Of a stretch of DNA of 64,000 bases, positions 28,082-37,340 are shown piece after piece. This stretch comes from Clostridia bacterium (GTDB lineage Bacteria; Bacillota; Clostridia; Oscillospirales; Acutalibacteraceae), in the NCBI GenBank assembly GCA_017480115.1, contig JAFVBH010000067.1, positions 1-64,000 on the forward strand. Reading direction: 5' to 3'. The first letter of the stretch is position 1. The number at the start of each line of letters is the position of its first letter. The translations under genes were made by a program, and so were the position numbers. The notes under the pieces were generated by a model. It was not told where the DNA came from. It worked only from the letters and a program-made list of their open reading frames with translations, and did not search any database.

Positions 28082-28841
28082 ACTCCGCGCTGCGACACTT
28101 TCCTGTTTTTTCATCGATCTCAAATAAACACCCCTCCATGGAAGCCGGGCCGTCTGGCGTAGCAAAACGCGCCGGCATAAAATTCTTAAATTTATTGATG
28201 ATAATCTCTGTATCGACGCCCAACACAGACTGCATATTGCCCGTCATACCCAGATCGGTAATATACCCCGTTCCCTTGGGGAGAACACATGCGTCGGAGG
28301 TCTGCACATGGGTGTGCGTTCCTGCAACGGCGGACGCTCTGCCGTCCAGATAAAAACCCATCGCCTTTTTCTCGCTGGTCGCCTCGGCGTGAAAATCCAG
28401 CAAGATCACGGAAATTCGCTCTTTTTGCAGATCGTTCAAAATTTTATCGATACGATTAAATGGATTTTCAATGTTTTCCATGTACAATGTACCGGAAAGA
28501 TTGATCACCGCAGCGCGGTAAGCGCCCTTGTCAAGGATACAATATCCCCTGCCCGGGTCCTCTTCCGGATAATTTGCCGGACGGATCACAAATGGCTGTG
28601 TATCCAGATAGTCATACACCTCAGCGCGGCGATAAACATGATTGCCGGTGGTGATCACATCGGCGCCCGCGTCAAACAGTTCCTGCGCCGAAGCGGGGGT
28701 GATACCGTTCCCTTTTGCGGAATTTTCACCGTTGACAATACAAATATCAACATGCCGCATTCTTTTATAGCCGGGCAGATGCCGCCGCAAAAACGCGCAG
28801 CCGCACTCCGACACCACGTCGCCGATCATAAGAGCATTCAA
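28065..28841 (-). CDS. ymdB: YmdB-family metallophosphoesterase
   Basis: 258 residues, the usual length for the family. Metal ligands are visible: Asp8 (MIGDVV), Glu/Asn in VNGENSAKG, TTGNHVY, DFHAEATSEK and GTHTHVQT. YmdB hydrolyses 2',3'-cyclic nucleotides and affects biofilm and sporulation decisions in Bacillus. Usually it lies near rny (ribonuclease Y); here that partner is absent and a solute-binding lipoprotein overlaps its 3' end. Confidence 0.92.
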   Translation of the reverse strand: MNALMIGDVVSECGCAFLRRHLPGYKRMRHVDICIVNGENSAKGNGITPASAQELFDAGADVITTGNHVYRRAEVYDYLDTQPFVIRPANYPEEDPGRGYCILDKGAYRAAVINLSGTLYMENIENPFNRIDKILNDLQKERISVILLDFHAEATSEKKAMGFYLDGRASAVAGTHTHVQTSDACVLPKGTGYITDLGMTGNMQSVLGVDTEIIINKFKNFMPARFATPDGPASMEGCLFEIDEKTGKCRSAEYVRIV

Positions 28842-29002
28842 AAAATCACTTCTTTCTATCTCTTTTCAGTATAGCAAAATATAAAATAATATGCAATATC
28901 CGGCAGGGGAAATAATATGATTTATTGTAAAAACGGTTGACTTTTTTCTTTCTTTATTATTTAATACAGACAGGTAATACTATTTTGAGATGAGGATATA
29001 TC

Positions 29003-29620
29003 ATGACGGAAACCAGCATTTACGGCAAATACGGCGCGTATCTGCCCCTGATCCTGCAGCAGCTCAAAGCGCAGATCGAGCAGAGCGCGCAGGACTACCT
29101 GGCGAAATACGGCTGCGCGCTGTATGAGCATCTGAATACACGGCTCAAAACCGAGGACAGCATCAGGGAAAAATGCGCGCGCAAATCGCTGCCGCCGACG
29201 CCCCGCGCCGCCCTGTACGACATCAAGGACGCGATCGGCATTCGTATCGTCTGCTCGTTTATCGATGATATTTACGCGATCATTGCGCGCATACGCGCCC
29301 TTGACGGGGTCACGATCGTCAACGAAAAGGATTACATAAAAAAAGCAAAGCCCAACGGCTACAGAAGCTATCATTTGATCTTAGCGCTGGAAACGCCATA
29401 TGAGGATGTTAACGGCAGTACGCCGGGGCGCTATTTCGCGGAGCTCCAGCTGCGCACTATTGCCATGGATTCATGGGCGGCACTGGAACATCAGATGAAA
29501 TACAAAAAAAATATTTCCAATCAGGCGCTGATCGTCGCAGAGCTGAAACGTTGCGCCGACGAGCTTGCCGCCTGCGACGTGTCGATGCAGACCATTCGGG
29601 AACTGATAAGAAATTCATAA
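29003..29620 (+). CDS. Small alarmone synthetase (RelA/SpoT synthetase domain only)
   Basis: 205 residues with only the (p)ppGpp synthetase domain, so no hydrolase and no TGS/ACT regulation. Motifs: EDSIREKCARK, DIKDAIGIRIVCSF, KPNGYRSYHLIL and the catalytic ELQLRTIAMDSWAALEHQMKYK region (about 150-170). It transfers pyrophosphate from ATP to GDP/GTP in the cytoplasm. It leads an apparent operon with a response regulator 13 bases downstream and a sensor kinase, which suggests co-expression with a membrane stress sensor. Confidence 0.92.
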   Translation: MTETSIYGKYGAYLPLILQQLKAQIEQSAQDYLAKYGCALYEHLNTRLKTEDSIREKCARKSLPPTPRAALYDIKDAIGIRIVCSFIDDIYAIIARIRALDGVTIVNEKDYIKKAKPNGYRSYHLILALETPYEDVNGSTPGRYFAELQLRTIAMDSWAALEHQMKYKKNISNQALIVAELKRCADELAACDVSMQTIRELIRNS

Positions 29621-29633
29621 GGAGACGCGTGTA

Positions 29634-30302
29634 ATGAAGCTGTTACTTGCAGAGGACGAAAAAGATTTATCAAGAGCCCTGACCGCGGTGCTGACTCACG
29701 CGGGCTACGAGGTGGACGCGGTCTATGACGGCGAAGCCGCAGTGGACGCGGCGAAATCCAACGCCTACGACGGCATGATTTTCGACATCATGATGCCGAA
29801 AATGAACGGTCTGGAGGCAGTCAGGATCATTCGCGCTCATTCTGACACCACGCCGGTGATGTTTCTGACGGCAAAGGCGGAGGTGGACGACCGGATCGTC
29901 GGGCTGGACGTGGGGGCGGACGACTATCTGACCAAACCCTTTGCCATGGGCGAACTGCTGGCGCGGGTGCGGTCCATGACGCGGCGTTCCACATCGTATA
30001 CGCCGAAAAAACTGAATTTCGGCGCAGTGACGCTGGATACCGAGCATTTGGAACTGACAAGCGAAAATTCCATTCGCCTTGCCAATAAAGAGGGTAAGCT
30101 GATGGAATATCTGATGCTGAACACGGAAAAGGAGATCGACACCAGAGAGCTGTTCAACCACATCTGGAGCGACGAACCGGAGACGGATATTGGCATCGTG
30201 TTCGTTTATGTGTCATTTTTAAACAACAAGCTGAAGTCCATTAACGCGGATATTGAGATTACAGGCATAAACGGCGGAACCTATAAGCTGCGCAAAATCT
30301 GA
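29634..30302 (+). CDS. OmpR/PhoB-family response regulator
   Basis: 222 residues. The receiver domain (1-115) has the acidic pair Glu/Asp (LLAEDEKD), phospho-acceptor Asp in MIFDIMMPKMNG, Thr in MFLTAKAE and the KPF lysine. A winged-helix DNA-binding domain (about 125-222) ends ...EITGINGGTYKLRKI. GGAGA is placed ahead of the ATG. It pairs with the kinase that begins 14 bases later. Confidence 0.93.
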   Translation: MKLLLAEDEKDLSRALTAVLTHAGYEVDAVYDGEAAVDAAKSNAYDGMIFDIMMPKMNGLEAVRIIRAHSDTTPVMFLTAKAEVDDRIVGLDVGADDYLTKPFAMGELLARVRSMTRRSTSYTPKKLNFGAVTLDTEHLELTSENSIRLANKEGKLMEYLMLNTEKEIDTRELFNHIWSDEPETDIGIVFVYVSFLNNKLKSINADIEITGINGGTYKLRKI

Positions 30303-30316
30303 GCGGAGGCACAGCA

Positions 30317-31564
30317 ATGATAAAGAAGTTAAAACGAAAATTTATCCTGATCGCCTCCGGCGCGCTGCTGTTTGTGATCGTCATGATTATCGGCATGATC
30401 GGACTGGGCAACTACGCGCGCACGCTGCTGCAGGTGGACGCGATCATCGACTACATCGTGGAAAATAACGGAGAGCTGCCCCGCAACGGCGGTGTGCAGG
30501 AGGACAAAAGCACGCTGGGGCTGACGGACTATAATGTCCGCCCGGAAACGCCCTATGAAATCCGCTATTTCTGCGTGTTTTTAGAGGACGACGACAATAT
30601 CGCCGGCTATAACTTTGAGCATATCGCCTCGGTCAGCGAGGAGACCGCCGACAGCTTCGTCGGTCAGGTGCAGCACGGGAAAACGTCCACAGGGTATTTC
30701 AGCAGCGAGCAGAGCTTTTATGCCTACCGCACAGTTACCCCGGAGGACGCGCAGAAATATATCATTTTCCTGGACTGTACCACCTATATCACTGCCTCCA
30801 ACGCGGTAATTTACCTTGGCGTTCTCATCGGCGTCATCTGCTTTATTATTTTCTGTATTGTGGTTTCTTTCTTTGCGAAAATAGCGATCAAACCGATCGT
30901 TACCAATATGGAGAAGCAAAAACAATTCATCACCAACGCCGGGCACGAGTTAAAAACGCCCCTCGCCATCATCTCGGCAAATACCGAAGTCATGGAAATG
31001 ATCAACGGAAAAAACGAATGGACGGAAAGCACGATCCATCAGGTCAAGCGGCTGTCGGGACTGGTGAACAATCTGATCACACTGGCACGCATGGAGGAAA
31101 GCGACGATATTGTTCTGCATACCGTAGATTTTTCGGCGCAGGCGCTGGACGTAGCGGAATCCTTTAAAACAGTCGCCGCGCAGCAGAATAAGGCGTATCG
31201 TTACGATATTCAGCCGGGGATCACTGTTAAGGGCGACGAGAATCTGCTGCACGAGCTGGTATCGATCCTGACCGACAACGCCATTAAATACTGCGACGCC
31301 GACGGCAATATCGCCATCACACTCTCCTACCGCAACAAGGGCAAGAGCGTGCGGCTCACGGTATCCAACACCTACGCCGAGGGCGCGCATGTGGACTACA
31401 GCCGCTTCTTTGAGCGGTTCTACCGGCAGGACGACTCTCACAACAGCAAAAAAGCCGGCTACGGCATCGGGCTTTCCATGGCGAGGGAAATCGTCAGCAC
31501 CTGCAAGGGAAAAATCAGCGTGGATTACAAGGACGGCACGATCTTCTTTATTGTGACGTTCTGA
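30317..31564 (+). CDS. Membrane sensor histidine kinase
   Basis: 415 residues. Two transmembrane helices (about 12-35 and 160-185) flank an extracytoplasmic sensor of about 125 residues. The dimerisation/phospho-acceptor helix has FITNAGHELKTPLAIISA with the H-box His, followed by N-box EIVSILTDNAIKY-like (ELVSILTDNAIKYCD) and a G-box YGIGLSMAREIV. The phenylalanine-rich FERFYRQDDSH lid is present. The signal is unknown; a sensor domain of this kind has no obvious named family. Confidence 0.92.
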   Translation: MIKKLKRKFILIASGALLFVIVMIIGMIGLGNYARTLLQVDAIIDYIVENNGELPRNGGVQEDKSTLGLTDYNVRPETPYEIRYFCVFLEDDDNIAGYNFEHIASVSEETADSFVGQVQHGKTSTGYFSSEQSFYAYRTVTPEDAQKYIIFLDCTTYITASNAVIYLGVLIGVICFIIFCIVVSFFAKIAIKPIVTNMEKQKQFITNAGHELKTPLAIISANTEVMEMINGKNEWTESTIHQVKRLSGLVNNLITLARMEESDDIVLHTVDFSAQALDVAESFKTVAAQQNKAYRYDIQPGITVKGDENLLHELVSILTDNAIKYCDADGNIAITLSYRNKGKSVRLTVSNTYAEGAHVDYSRFFERFYRQDDSHNSKKAGYGIGLSMAREIVSTCKGKISVDYKDGTIFFIVTF

Positions 31565-32143
31565 CGCGATCACGGTTTCATTAAAAAACGGTCACACAAT
31601 CCTGTAGGGATGGCCATTGGCCATCCGTTGTCTTACCGCATAACTCAATGCGGAATGTCGGACTTTCGCTTGTAGGGACGGCCATTGGCCGTCGGAGCGT
31701 TAAGAAAATATGCCGGTGGCATATTTTTAGTTCCGACCGAAGCGGCTATGCCGCGAGGGCTCTTTTCCGGAAATCCGCATAACCCCCAATGGACGCCCAC
31801 CATACAGAAAGATGGGAAGATCAGCATATTTTTCCCGGCTTTGGAATAAGGTTAAGCCCTGCGGGCATTTATTAGAAAATCATACGGCAAAGGGAAGATT
31901 GTGCCTTTTTCGACATTTTTCCCGTTTGTCGCATGATTAAATGGCAAATGTTCCGCCGCGTCCGGCGGACGGGGCAGGCGGTGCTTTTGCAGGAAGGTAC
32001 ACAGAGCATTGCGAAGCGCTCCAAGCGAGCAAGGCGACAATGTCCCTGACCGTCTCGCAGTGCGCCGTGCTACCCGTTTTTCTAATTTTGTCTATAAATC
32101 CAACCGCGAAGCGGTTCCGACATTCCACATTCCGCCCTCCGCA
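31565..32143. repeat. Repeat-rich intergenic region with REP-like palindromes
   Basis: 579 bases without a credible gene. Two near-direct repeats of TGTAGGGA followed by a palindrome (GATGGCCATTGGCCATC at 31608-31624 and GACGGCCATTGGCCGTC at 31679-31695) are followed by AAATATGCCGGTGGCATATTT, AGCGGCTATGCCGC and, near 32100, AACCGCGAAGCGGTT. A reverse-complement relation links GCGGAATGTCGGA near 31650 with TTCCGACATTCC near 32117. It looks like REP/ERIC-type debris. Confidence 0.6.
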
Positions 32144-32566
32144 TTATTTAAACACCACCCACGTATACGGCGGCTTCTCGCCCTTTTCCCGCGCTTCACG
32201 GCAGCGTCTGAGTATGTCTCTGTGCCCATGGCGCAGTTCGGGGATATTCTTATGCATCACCATTGCTTTGCCGCGTTCTTTTCCCGTATAGACCATGCAG
32301 GCGAAAACGACTGACCGGCAAGGGGAATCATCGGTAACGAGCTTCTCTACCAGTTTTTTCTTATCCAGAAAAGAAAGCTCCTCCGCGCAAAACGTCATCA
32401 AATCCTGATCCGCTTCTTCCGGCGGCTTTGACATCTCCTCATTCAGCATGCGCAGCAAATCCGCTCTGGTGATGACGGTTTCTTCATCCGGCGGCAGATC
32501 GCCGAATATCTTTCGGATTATACTGTAAAAATTCGGGTGAATTTTCAAATAATTCCACGGTCTCAT
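32144..32566 (-). CDS. Hypothetical protein, 140 aa
   Basis: Not recognised. The soluble, mixed-charge sequence begins MRPWNYLKIHPNFYSIIRKI and contains PDEETVITRADLLRML, so it may be a small alpha-helical cytoplasmic protein; no motif or membrane segment is seen. AAAGGAG lies seven bases before the ATG at 32566, while an ATG six bases upstream is too close to it. Codon use resembles neighbouring genes, which supports a real gene. Confidence 0.65.
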   Translation of the reverse strand: MRPWNYLKIHPNFYSIIRKIFGDLPPDEETVITRADLLRMLNEEMSKPPEEADQDLMTFCAEELSFLDKKKLVEKLVTDDSPCRSVVFACMVYTGKERGKAMVMHKNIPELRHGHRDILRRCREAREKGEKPPYTWVVFK

Positions 32567-32591
32567 TGCCATTCTCCTTTGTAAAGCGTAT

Positions 32592-32650
32592 TAGGTTGGC
32601 GGCAGCCGACACCTAAGGCAACAAAAAATGCGCCTCCATGAGACGCAATA
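32592..32650 (-). promoter_or_regulatory. Leader of the hypothetical gene with two hairpins, one terminator-like
   Basis: On the minus strand TGCGTCTC-ATG-GAGGCGCA is followed by TTTTTTG (ending near 32622), then by TTAGGT..ACCTAA (32615-32592), all within 85 bases ahead of the start. It could be an attenuator or the terminator of an upstream small RNA. Confidence 0.45.
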
Positions 32651-32692
32651 AAAAGTGCCGTCTCACTGTCGCCAAACAACATCAATCCGCTT

Positions 32693-32770
32693 CGTAAATA
32701 TTTCATACAAGAGATGATGGAGAAAGCACTTTTTTACAAAGTGTTTTCTCTTGCAATTAAAATATTTACG
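32693..32770. repeat. Foldback (MITE-like) palindromic element
   Basis: Outer arms CGTAAATATTT (32693) / AAATATTTACG (32770), inner arms CAAGAG / CTCTTG and AGAAAGCACTTT / AAAGTGTTTTCT. The core resembles the centre of the longer foldback at 58202-58361. A 72-codon open frame across it is not credible. Confidence 0.55.
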
Positions 32771-32893
32771 ATCATGGAAAATAAATTTTTCCTATGGACT
32801 GTTTACGAATGTTGTTTGGCACTATTAACTTTACCACATATCAATAAAAAATACAAGTTCTTAATTAAAAAAAGACAGCCGATCCGCTTAGAT

Positions 32894-33175
32894 GGCTTCT
32901 CAAGGCAGTATTTTTTGAACCAAGGGAAATGACGTGCATTTTCCCTGCTTGTAATTGAAGAGGACAAAAAAGAACCGAAAGAGTAATCTCTGCTTATACT
33001 CTTTCGGTTCTTTTATAAATGTATGGGCTAAATTGAAAACCTGCGGTTTTCAGCTAAATTATCCCTGCGGGATAGCCAAATTGAAGCCTATAGCTTCAGC
33101 TAAATTAAATTCGCCATTCAGCTCGGCGAAGCCGAATTTCGCTCGCCGCAGGCGAATTTAGCTGCGGCGCGGCGG
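32894..33175 (-). repeat. Dispersed structured intergenic repeat, copy B
   Basis: Reverse-oriented relative of 5079-5313, with the same terminator-like hairpin (32971-33012), the same AT-rich tail and the same chain of GC hairpins. It has an insertion of about 50 bases (about 33050-33110) made of two additional hairpins built on the same AATTT.GCT spacer pattern. It fills the gap between the hypothetical gene and mscS. Confidence 0.85.
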
Positions 33176-33216
33176 AAGCAAACTGAAAAACTGTCTTATC
33201 GAGCCGCGCCGTTTGT

Positions 33217-34116
33217 TTACTTATTTTTCTTTATTTGCAGATCCCCTGCCGCGTCGTTTACAATATGCAGATCCAATTGGTTGAACGGGATCGGGATCCG
33301 GTGCTTATCCAAATTCTTTTTTATATCCTCCGTCAGCGCGTAATAGACGCTCCAGTAGGTCTTAAAATTTGTCCAGCATCGCGCGGAAAACTCCAGCGCG
33401 CTGTCTGAATATCTTTCCAGCTGCACCTTCGGGGTATGCGTGTCGTCCTTTAAAATATCGTCGTTCGCCAGCATGGTATCCATCAGCACCTGCTTGACGC
33501 GGTCGATATCCGCGTCGTACGCGATGGGGATTATCACTGTAATGCGGCTCTCGGGGTGGTCGGTGTAATTAATGACCTCAGAGGATGTAATCCGACTGTT
33601 GGGAATGATCACGTTGGTGTCGTCATAGGTGAGAATATTGGTATGTACAATGTCGATCTTCAGCACCGTCCCCATACAATCGTCGAATTTGATTACGTCG
33701 CCGGTGACAAAGGGGCGGGAAAACAGCAGGATAATACCGCTGGCAATATCGGAAAGACTGTCCTTGAGCGCTAACGCAACAGCGCCCAAACCCGCGGAGA
33801 AAAAAGCGATCAGCCCCGTTGTCGCGATCCCCAACTCAGAAAGCGCCATAATTACGATCAACACATAACAGGCAATACGGATCAGCAACCGAAAGAAATT
33901 TCCCAGCGAAGGATCGATTCGCGTCCGACTCAGCGCCATCTTGACCATCTTATTCAGCAAATAGGTAAATAAAATCCCAAACACCACGATCAGCGCCATA
34001 AAGCCGAGTTTCGGCAAAAAAGCCATCAGCTCTTCCTTGATTTTTTCCCACGCGCCGTCCTGCTGCAAAGCCTCAATCGACTCTTCGATCGTCGAAACAT
34101 TGGTCAATACTTCCAT
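33217..34116 (-). CDS. mscS: Small-conductance mechanosensitive channel, MscS family
   Basis: 299 residues. A cytoplasmic N terminus precedes three helices; the pore helix region carries FFSAGLGAVALALKDSLSDIASGIILLFSRPF, where the alternating Gly/Ala pattern packs the pore. The beta domain follows with GDVIKFDDCMGTVLKIDIVHTNI. It releases solutes upon osmotic downshock. The family match is clear and the length is close to E. coli MscS. Confidence 0.92.
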   Translation of the reverse strand: MEVLTNVSTIEESIEALQQDGAWEKIKEELMAFLPKLGFMALIVVFGILFTYLLNKMVKMALSRTRIDPSLGNFFRLLIRIACYVLIVIMALSELGIATTGLIAFFSAGLGAVALALKDSLSDIASGIILLFSRPFVTGDVIKFDDCMGTVLKIDIVHTNILTYDDTNVIIPNSRITSSEVINYTDHPESRITVIIPIAYDADIDRVKQVLMDTMLANDDILKDDTHTPKVQLERYSDSALEFSARCWTNFKTYWSVYYALTEDIKKNLDKHRIPIPFNQLDLHIVNDAAGDLQIKKNK

Positions 34117-34247
34117 CGCCGCACCTCATATGATAAAACTTACATATATTGTACCATACTATATGCGCCGGCGCAAGAAATATTACCGAAATTGAAGTTC
34201 ATCCATCTCATACGCAAACACAAACAGAAAAAAACTGAAAAAAGTGC

Positions 34248-34276
34248 TTGACATTCACCGCTGATTATGGTATATT
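34248..34276 (+). promoter_or_regulatory. Promoter of the tRNA-Thr/tRNA-Tyr unit
   Basis: TTGACA (34248-34253), 17-bp spacer, TATATT (34271-34276), 27 bases before tRNA-Thr. Confidence 0.8.
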
Positions 34277-34303
34277 ATCATGCGTCAGCCGAACGAGCGG
34301 TCT

Positions 34304-34379
34304 GCTGGTGTAGCTCAGTTGGTAGAGCAGCTGATTTGTAATCAGCAGGTCGGGGGTTCGAGTCCGTCCACCAGCTCCA
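34304..34379 (+). tRNA. tRNA-Thr (anticodon TGT)
   Basis: A complete cloverleaf: acceptor GCTGGTG/CACCAGC, anticodon loop TTTGTAA, T-loop GGTTCGAGTCC, and an encoded CCA end. Confidence 0.97.
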
Positions 34380-34390
34380 AAATTGAATAT

Positions 34391-34475
34391 GGGAGAGTTC
34401 CCGAGTGGCCAAAGGGGGCAGACTGTAAATCTGTTGTCAGTGACTTCGGTGGTTCGAATCCACCCTCTCCCACCA
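34391..34475 (+). tRNA. tRNA-Tyr (anticodon GTA)
   Basis: 85 bases with acceptor GGGAGAG/CTCTCCC, anticodon stem-loop AGACTGTAAATCT, the long class II variable arm and encoded CCA. It follows tRNA-Thr by 11 bases. Confidence 0.97.
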
Positions 34476-34480
34476 AGAAG

Positions 34481-34505
34481 AAAAAGTCGCACCGGCGGCT
34501 TTTTC
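34481..34505 (+). terminator. Terminator of the tRNA unit
   Basis: AAAAAGTCGC / GCGGCTTTTTC hairpin ending in TTTTTCTTTT, right after tRNA-Tyr. Confidence 0.7.
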
Positions 34506-34700
34506 TTTTCATTATTCTCTCTTCTCCTGCAATATTCCGCGACCTTTTCCAGTGAAAAGATAAGACAGAAAAGATGAAGAAACGATATTTTGCTGCGCAA
34601 AACATTTCGGCGGCGCGTTTTTAGGGCGTGGGATTGCGGAAATGCTGCGGTTTGCGCATGCGCCCCTATTCCCTCCCACATAAAAACCTTCGCGCCGGGC

Positions 34701-34729
34701 TTGACATTCCGATGAATTTATGCGATATT
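34701..34729 (+). promoter_or_regulatory. Promoter of the aldo/keto reductase gene
   Basis: TTGACA (34701-34706), 17-bp spacer, GATATT (34724-34729), 37 bases ahead of the ATG. Confidence 0.65.
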
Positions 34730-34765
34730 TTACTTTGACAAAAAGCAAACGGAGGACTCACGGAT

Positions 34766-35896
34766 ATGCATGAAAATAAATTCTTTCCCGAGGTCAAAAA
34801 AAACTTCGGCTTCGGCTGTATGCGTCTGCCGATGATCGGCGAGGCGGTCGATCTTGCGCAATTTTCAAAAATGATCGAGGATTATTTTGCCGCGGGCTTC
34901 AATTATTTTGACACTGCGCACGGGTATATCGGCGGGCAAAGCGAAACCGCAATCCGCGCATGTTTAACGTCAAAATATCCCCGAGATCGCTATATTCTTA
35001 CCGACAAGCTTACCGAACCCTATTTCAAAAGCGAAGCGGATATACGTCCGTTCTTTGAAAGCCAGCTTGCCGCCTGCGGCGTAGATTACTTTGATTTTTA
35101 CCTGATGCATGCGCAAGACGCGAATAACTACAAAAAATTTCAGCGCTGCAAAGCCTATGAAACGGCATTTGCGCTGAAAGCGGAGGGCAAGATCCGGCAT
35201 GTGGGACTTTCCTTCCACGATAAAGCCGCAGTGCTGGATCAGATTCTGACAGACTATCCGCAAATTGAAGTCGTGCAGATTCAGTTTAATTATGTGGATT
35301 ATGAGGACGCTTCCGTCGAGAGCCGCAAAGTTTATGAGGTCTGCGTCAAACACAATAAGCCTGTCATAGTCATGGAACCGGTCAAGGGCGGCAGTCTTGT
35401 CAACCTGCCCGAGGATGCAAAACGGGTATTTGACGGCATGAACGACGGCAGTATGAGTTATGCAAGCTATGCGATCCGTTTTGCCGCAAGTTTCGAGAAT
35501 ATGTTTATGGTGCTTTCCGGCATGAGCAACCGTGAGCAAATGCGGGATAATATCAGCTTCATGGCGGATTTCCGTTCGATGAGCGACGCGGAATTTGACG
35601 CCGTTGCCCGGGTATGCGCAATCTTCAACGGGCAGAACCTGATCCCCTGCACCGCCTGCCGCTACTGCACCGACGGCTGTCCGAAAAGCATTCTGATCCC
35701 CGATCTGTTCGCCTGCCTGAATAAAAAGAAGCAGTTCAAAAACTGGAATCAGGATTATTATTATAATCAGATCTTGACCAAAGGCCATGGGAAAGCGTCG
35801 GACTGCATCAAATGCGGCAAATGTGAAAAAAGTTGCCCCCAGCATCTGCCGATTCGACAACTGCTTGTCGATGTCGCGGCGGAGTTTGAGAAATAA
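34766..35896 (+). CDS. Aldo/keto reductase with C-terminal 4Fe-4S ferredoxin-like domain
   Basis: 376 residues. The TIM-barrel half (1-280) begins FGFGCMRLPMIG and has the catalytic-type DTAHGY, with FHDKA and VMEPVKGGSLV later. The tail carries two cysteine clusters, CTACRYCTDGCP and CIKCGKCEKSCP, for one or two iron-sulfur clusters. This architecture is common in anaerobic Clostridia; electrons probably come from ferredoxin or NAD(P)H, and the carbonyl substrate is unknown. CGGAGG precedes the ATG at 34766. Confidence 0.9.
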   Translation: MHENKFFPEVKKNFGFGCMRLPMIGEAVDLAQFSKMIEDYFAAGFNYFDTAHGYIGGQSETAIRACLTSKYPRDRYILTDKLTEPYFKSEADIRPFFESQLAACGVDYFDFYLMHAQDANNYKKFQRCKAYETAFALKAEGKIRHVGLSFHDKAAVLDQILTDYPQIEVVQIQFNYVDYEDASVESRKVYEVCVKHNKPVIVMEPVKGGSLVNLPEDAKRVFDGMNDGSMSYASYAIRFAASFENMFMVLSGMSNREQMRDNISFMADFRSMSDAEFDAVARVCAIFNGQNLIPCTACRYCTDGCPKSILIPDLFACLNKKKQFKNWNQDYYYNQILTKGHGKASDCIKCGKCEKSCPQHLPIRQLLVDVAAEFEK

Positions 35897-36025
35897 CGCA
35901 CGAAAAAGAAAAGCGTCCCATGCGCTGAATCCGACCAAAAGACAGCCAATGTCTGAAAACAACTACAGCACGCCCGGAAAACTGTTTTGGACACCCGTTG
36001 GACACGAAACGTAAACGTAAAAAAG

Positions 36026-36069
36026 AAAGCCTTGCACATTGCCGAAAATGGCGCTGTGCAAGGCTTTTT
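36026..36069. terminator. Bidirectional terminator between reductase and hydrolase genes
   Basis: AAAGCCTTGCACA / TGTGCAAGGCTTT with T-rich tracts on both sides; the genes converge here. Confidence 0.85.
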
Positions 36070-36135
36070 CAGTGTACGGGATAATCGGAATCCGACGGCG
36101 CAGCAATGCTTCGTCCTACAGCCACATTTACAGGT

Positions 36136-37068
36136 TTAAGGATTATTGCTCAGGAAATCAAGCGTGATGCGCGCGGTCTCCTCGGCGCGGTTTTCGATAA
36201 GCATATGACCCACGCCCTTCATTGTGTAATCCACGCTGCCCTCCGGCAATACGGCGCGAATCTTGATGCGCTCGGCGGGAGGAAGAACGCCGTCACGATC
36301 ACCGTTGATGTACAGGATCGGCGCCATGCGGGAAACCGCATCGTAATCGGTATCGGTCTGCATATTGAGATAGTAGATGATGCCGGCGCCGGTTCCCTTG
36401 ATGCGGAACGGAGCCATAATCGCTTCCAGATCATAATCAGCCAGATAGTCTCTGTCGTTCGTCGCATAGGACATCAGAAGCTTCACAAGGAAGCGGTTTG
36501 TACCGATCCGTTCAATGATCGGTCCCACGAAAGAGGCAATTTTATCCTTTGTCGTCAGCGGTTTCAGAATGTTGAATAAACCGTTGTTACCGGCCGAGCT
36601 GTAAAGAAGAAGATTCTTTACGCTTTCAGGATAGGTCTGCGCAACAGCAAGCGCAACGTAACCGCCCATGGAATGACCCGCAAGATACCACGGCTCGTCA
36701 GAAAGCGCAACCATCAGCGCATGAATAACTTCCTCATAGGGGTGACGGTCGGTATCCTTTGTTTCACGAGAAGAAAATCCGAAATCCGGCAGATCGACCA
36801 GCACGCAGGTATAGCCGTTTTCAACCAGAATGGCGGCAAGATTCTCCCAGCAAAAGGTAGACGCCGCAAAGCCGTGCAGAAACATAATCTGCCCTTTTGC
36901 GTCCTGCGCAGACTGTACGCGATAGTGCAGCGTATAATCTCCGTAGGTGAAAAATTCACTGTCTTCATAAGGGAGAGAGTCCTCCGTCGGCGTGTCAGCG
37001 GCAAACACGGGCATACCGAGCGTAAACAGTATAACGGCGCAAAGCAGAATACTTATAATTTTTCTCAT
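36136..37068 (-). CDS. Secreted alpha/beta hydrolase
   Basis: 310 residues with a signal peptide (MRKIISILLCAVILFTLGMP, cleavage near VFA). The oxyanion HGFAAS, nucleophile elbow GHSMGG, acid in NGDRDG and GVGHMLI histidine form a complete Ser-Asp-His triad. The Asp-Thr-Asp insertion is ordinary for haloperoxidase/epoxide-hydrolase-like esterases. The substrate is unknown; it probably acts outside the membrane. Confidence 0.88.
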   Translation of the reverse strand: MRKIISILLCAVILFTLGMPVFAADTPTEDSLPYEDSEFFTYGDYTLHYRVQSAQDAKGQIMFLHGFAASTFCWENLAAILVENGYTCVLVDLPDFGFSSRETKDTDRHPYEEVIHALMVALSDEPWYLAGHSMGGYVALAVAQTYPESVKNLLLYSSAGNNGLFNILKPLTTKDKIASFVGPIIERIGTNRFLVKLLMSYATNDRDYLADYDLEAIMAPFRIKGTGAGIIYYLNMQTDTDYDAVSRMAPILYINGDRDGVLPPAERIKIRAVLPEGSVDYTMKGVGHMLIENRAEETARITLDFLSNNP

Positions 37069-37340
37069 AATTATACCTCCTGTTTTTCTTTATTATTTTA
37101 TCTTTTATTGCACAAAAAATCAAGTGCATTTTTCTATTTTTTATTTAAATTTCCCGAAAATTTCCAAAAAGAAAAATAAATTTGCCGCTTTAGTGTCGTT
37201 CTATATTAAAAATCCCGAGGAAAGCCGGGCAATTTCAAGAAAATCCATAAACCGGAGATTGGGAGAGTAGAATGCACGATCACACCAGTGCACGCAATCA
37301 GATATTCACTTCTTTAAACGACATAATAAAGTGGTTTTGG

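Noticed and set aside
31941-32314. Overlapping plus-strand ORFs of about 100 codons.
   Set aside because: They span repeats and the antisense of the hypothetical gene at 32144.
32714-32932. A 72-codon ORF in the gap before mscS.
   Set aside because: It crosses a foldback element and has no ribosome site or family.
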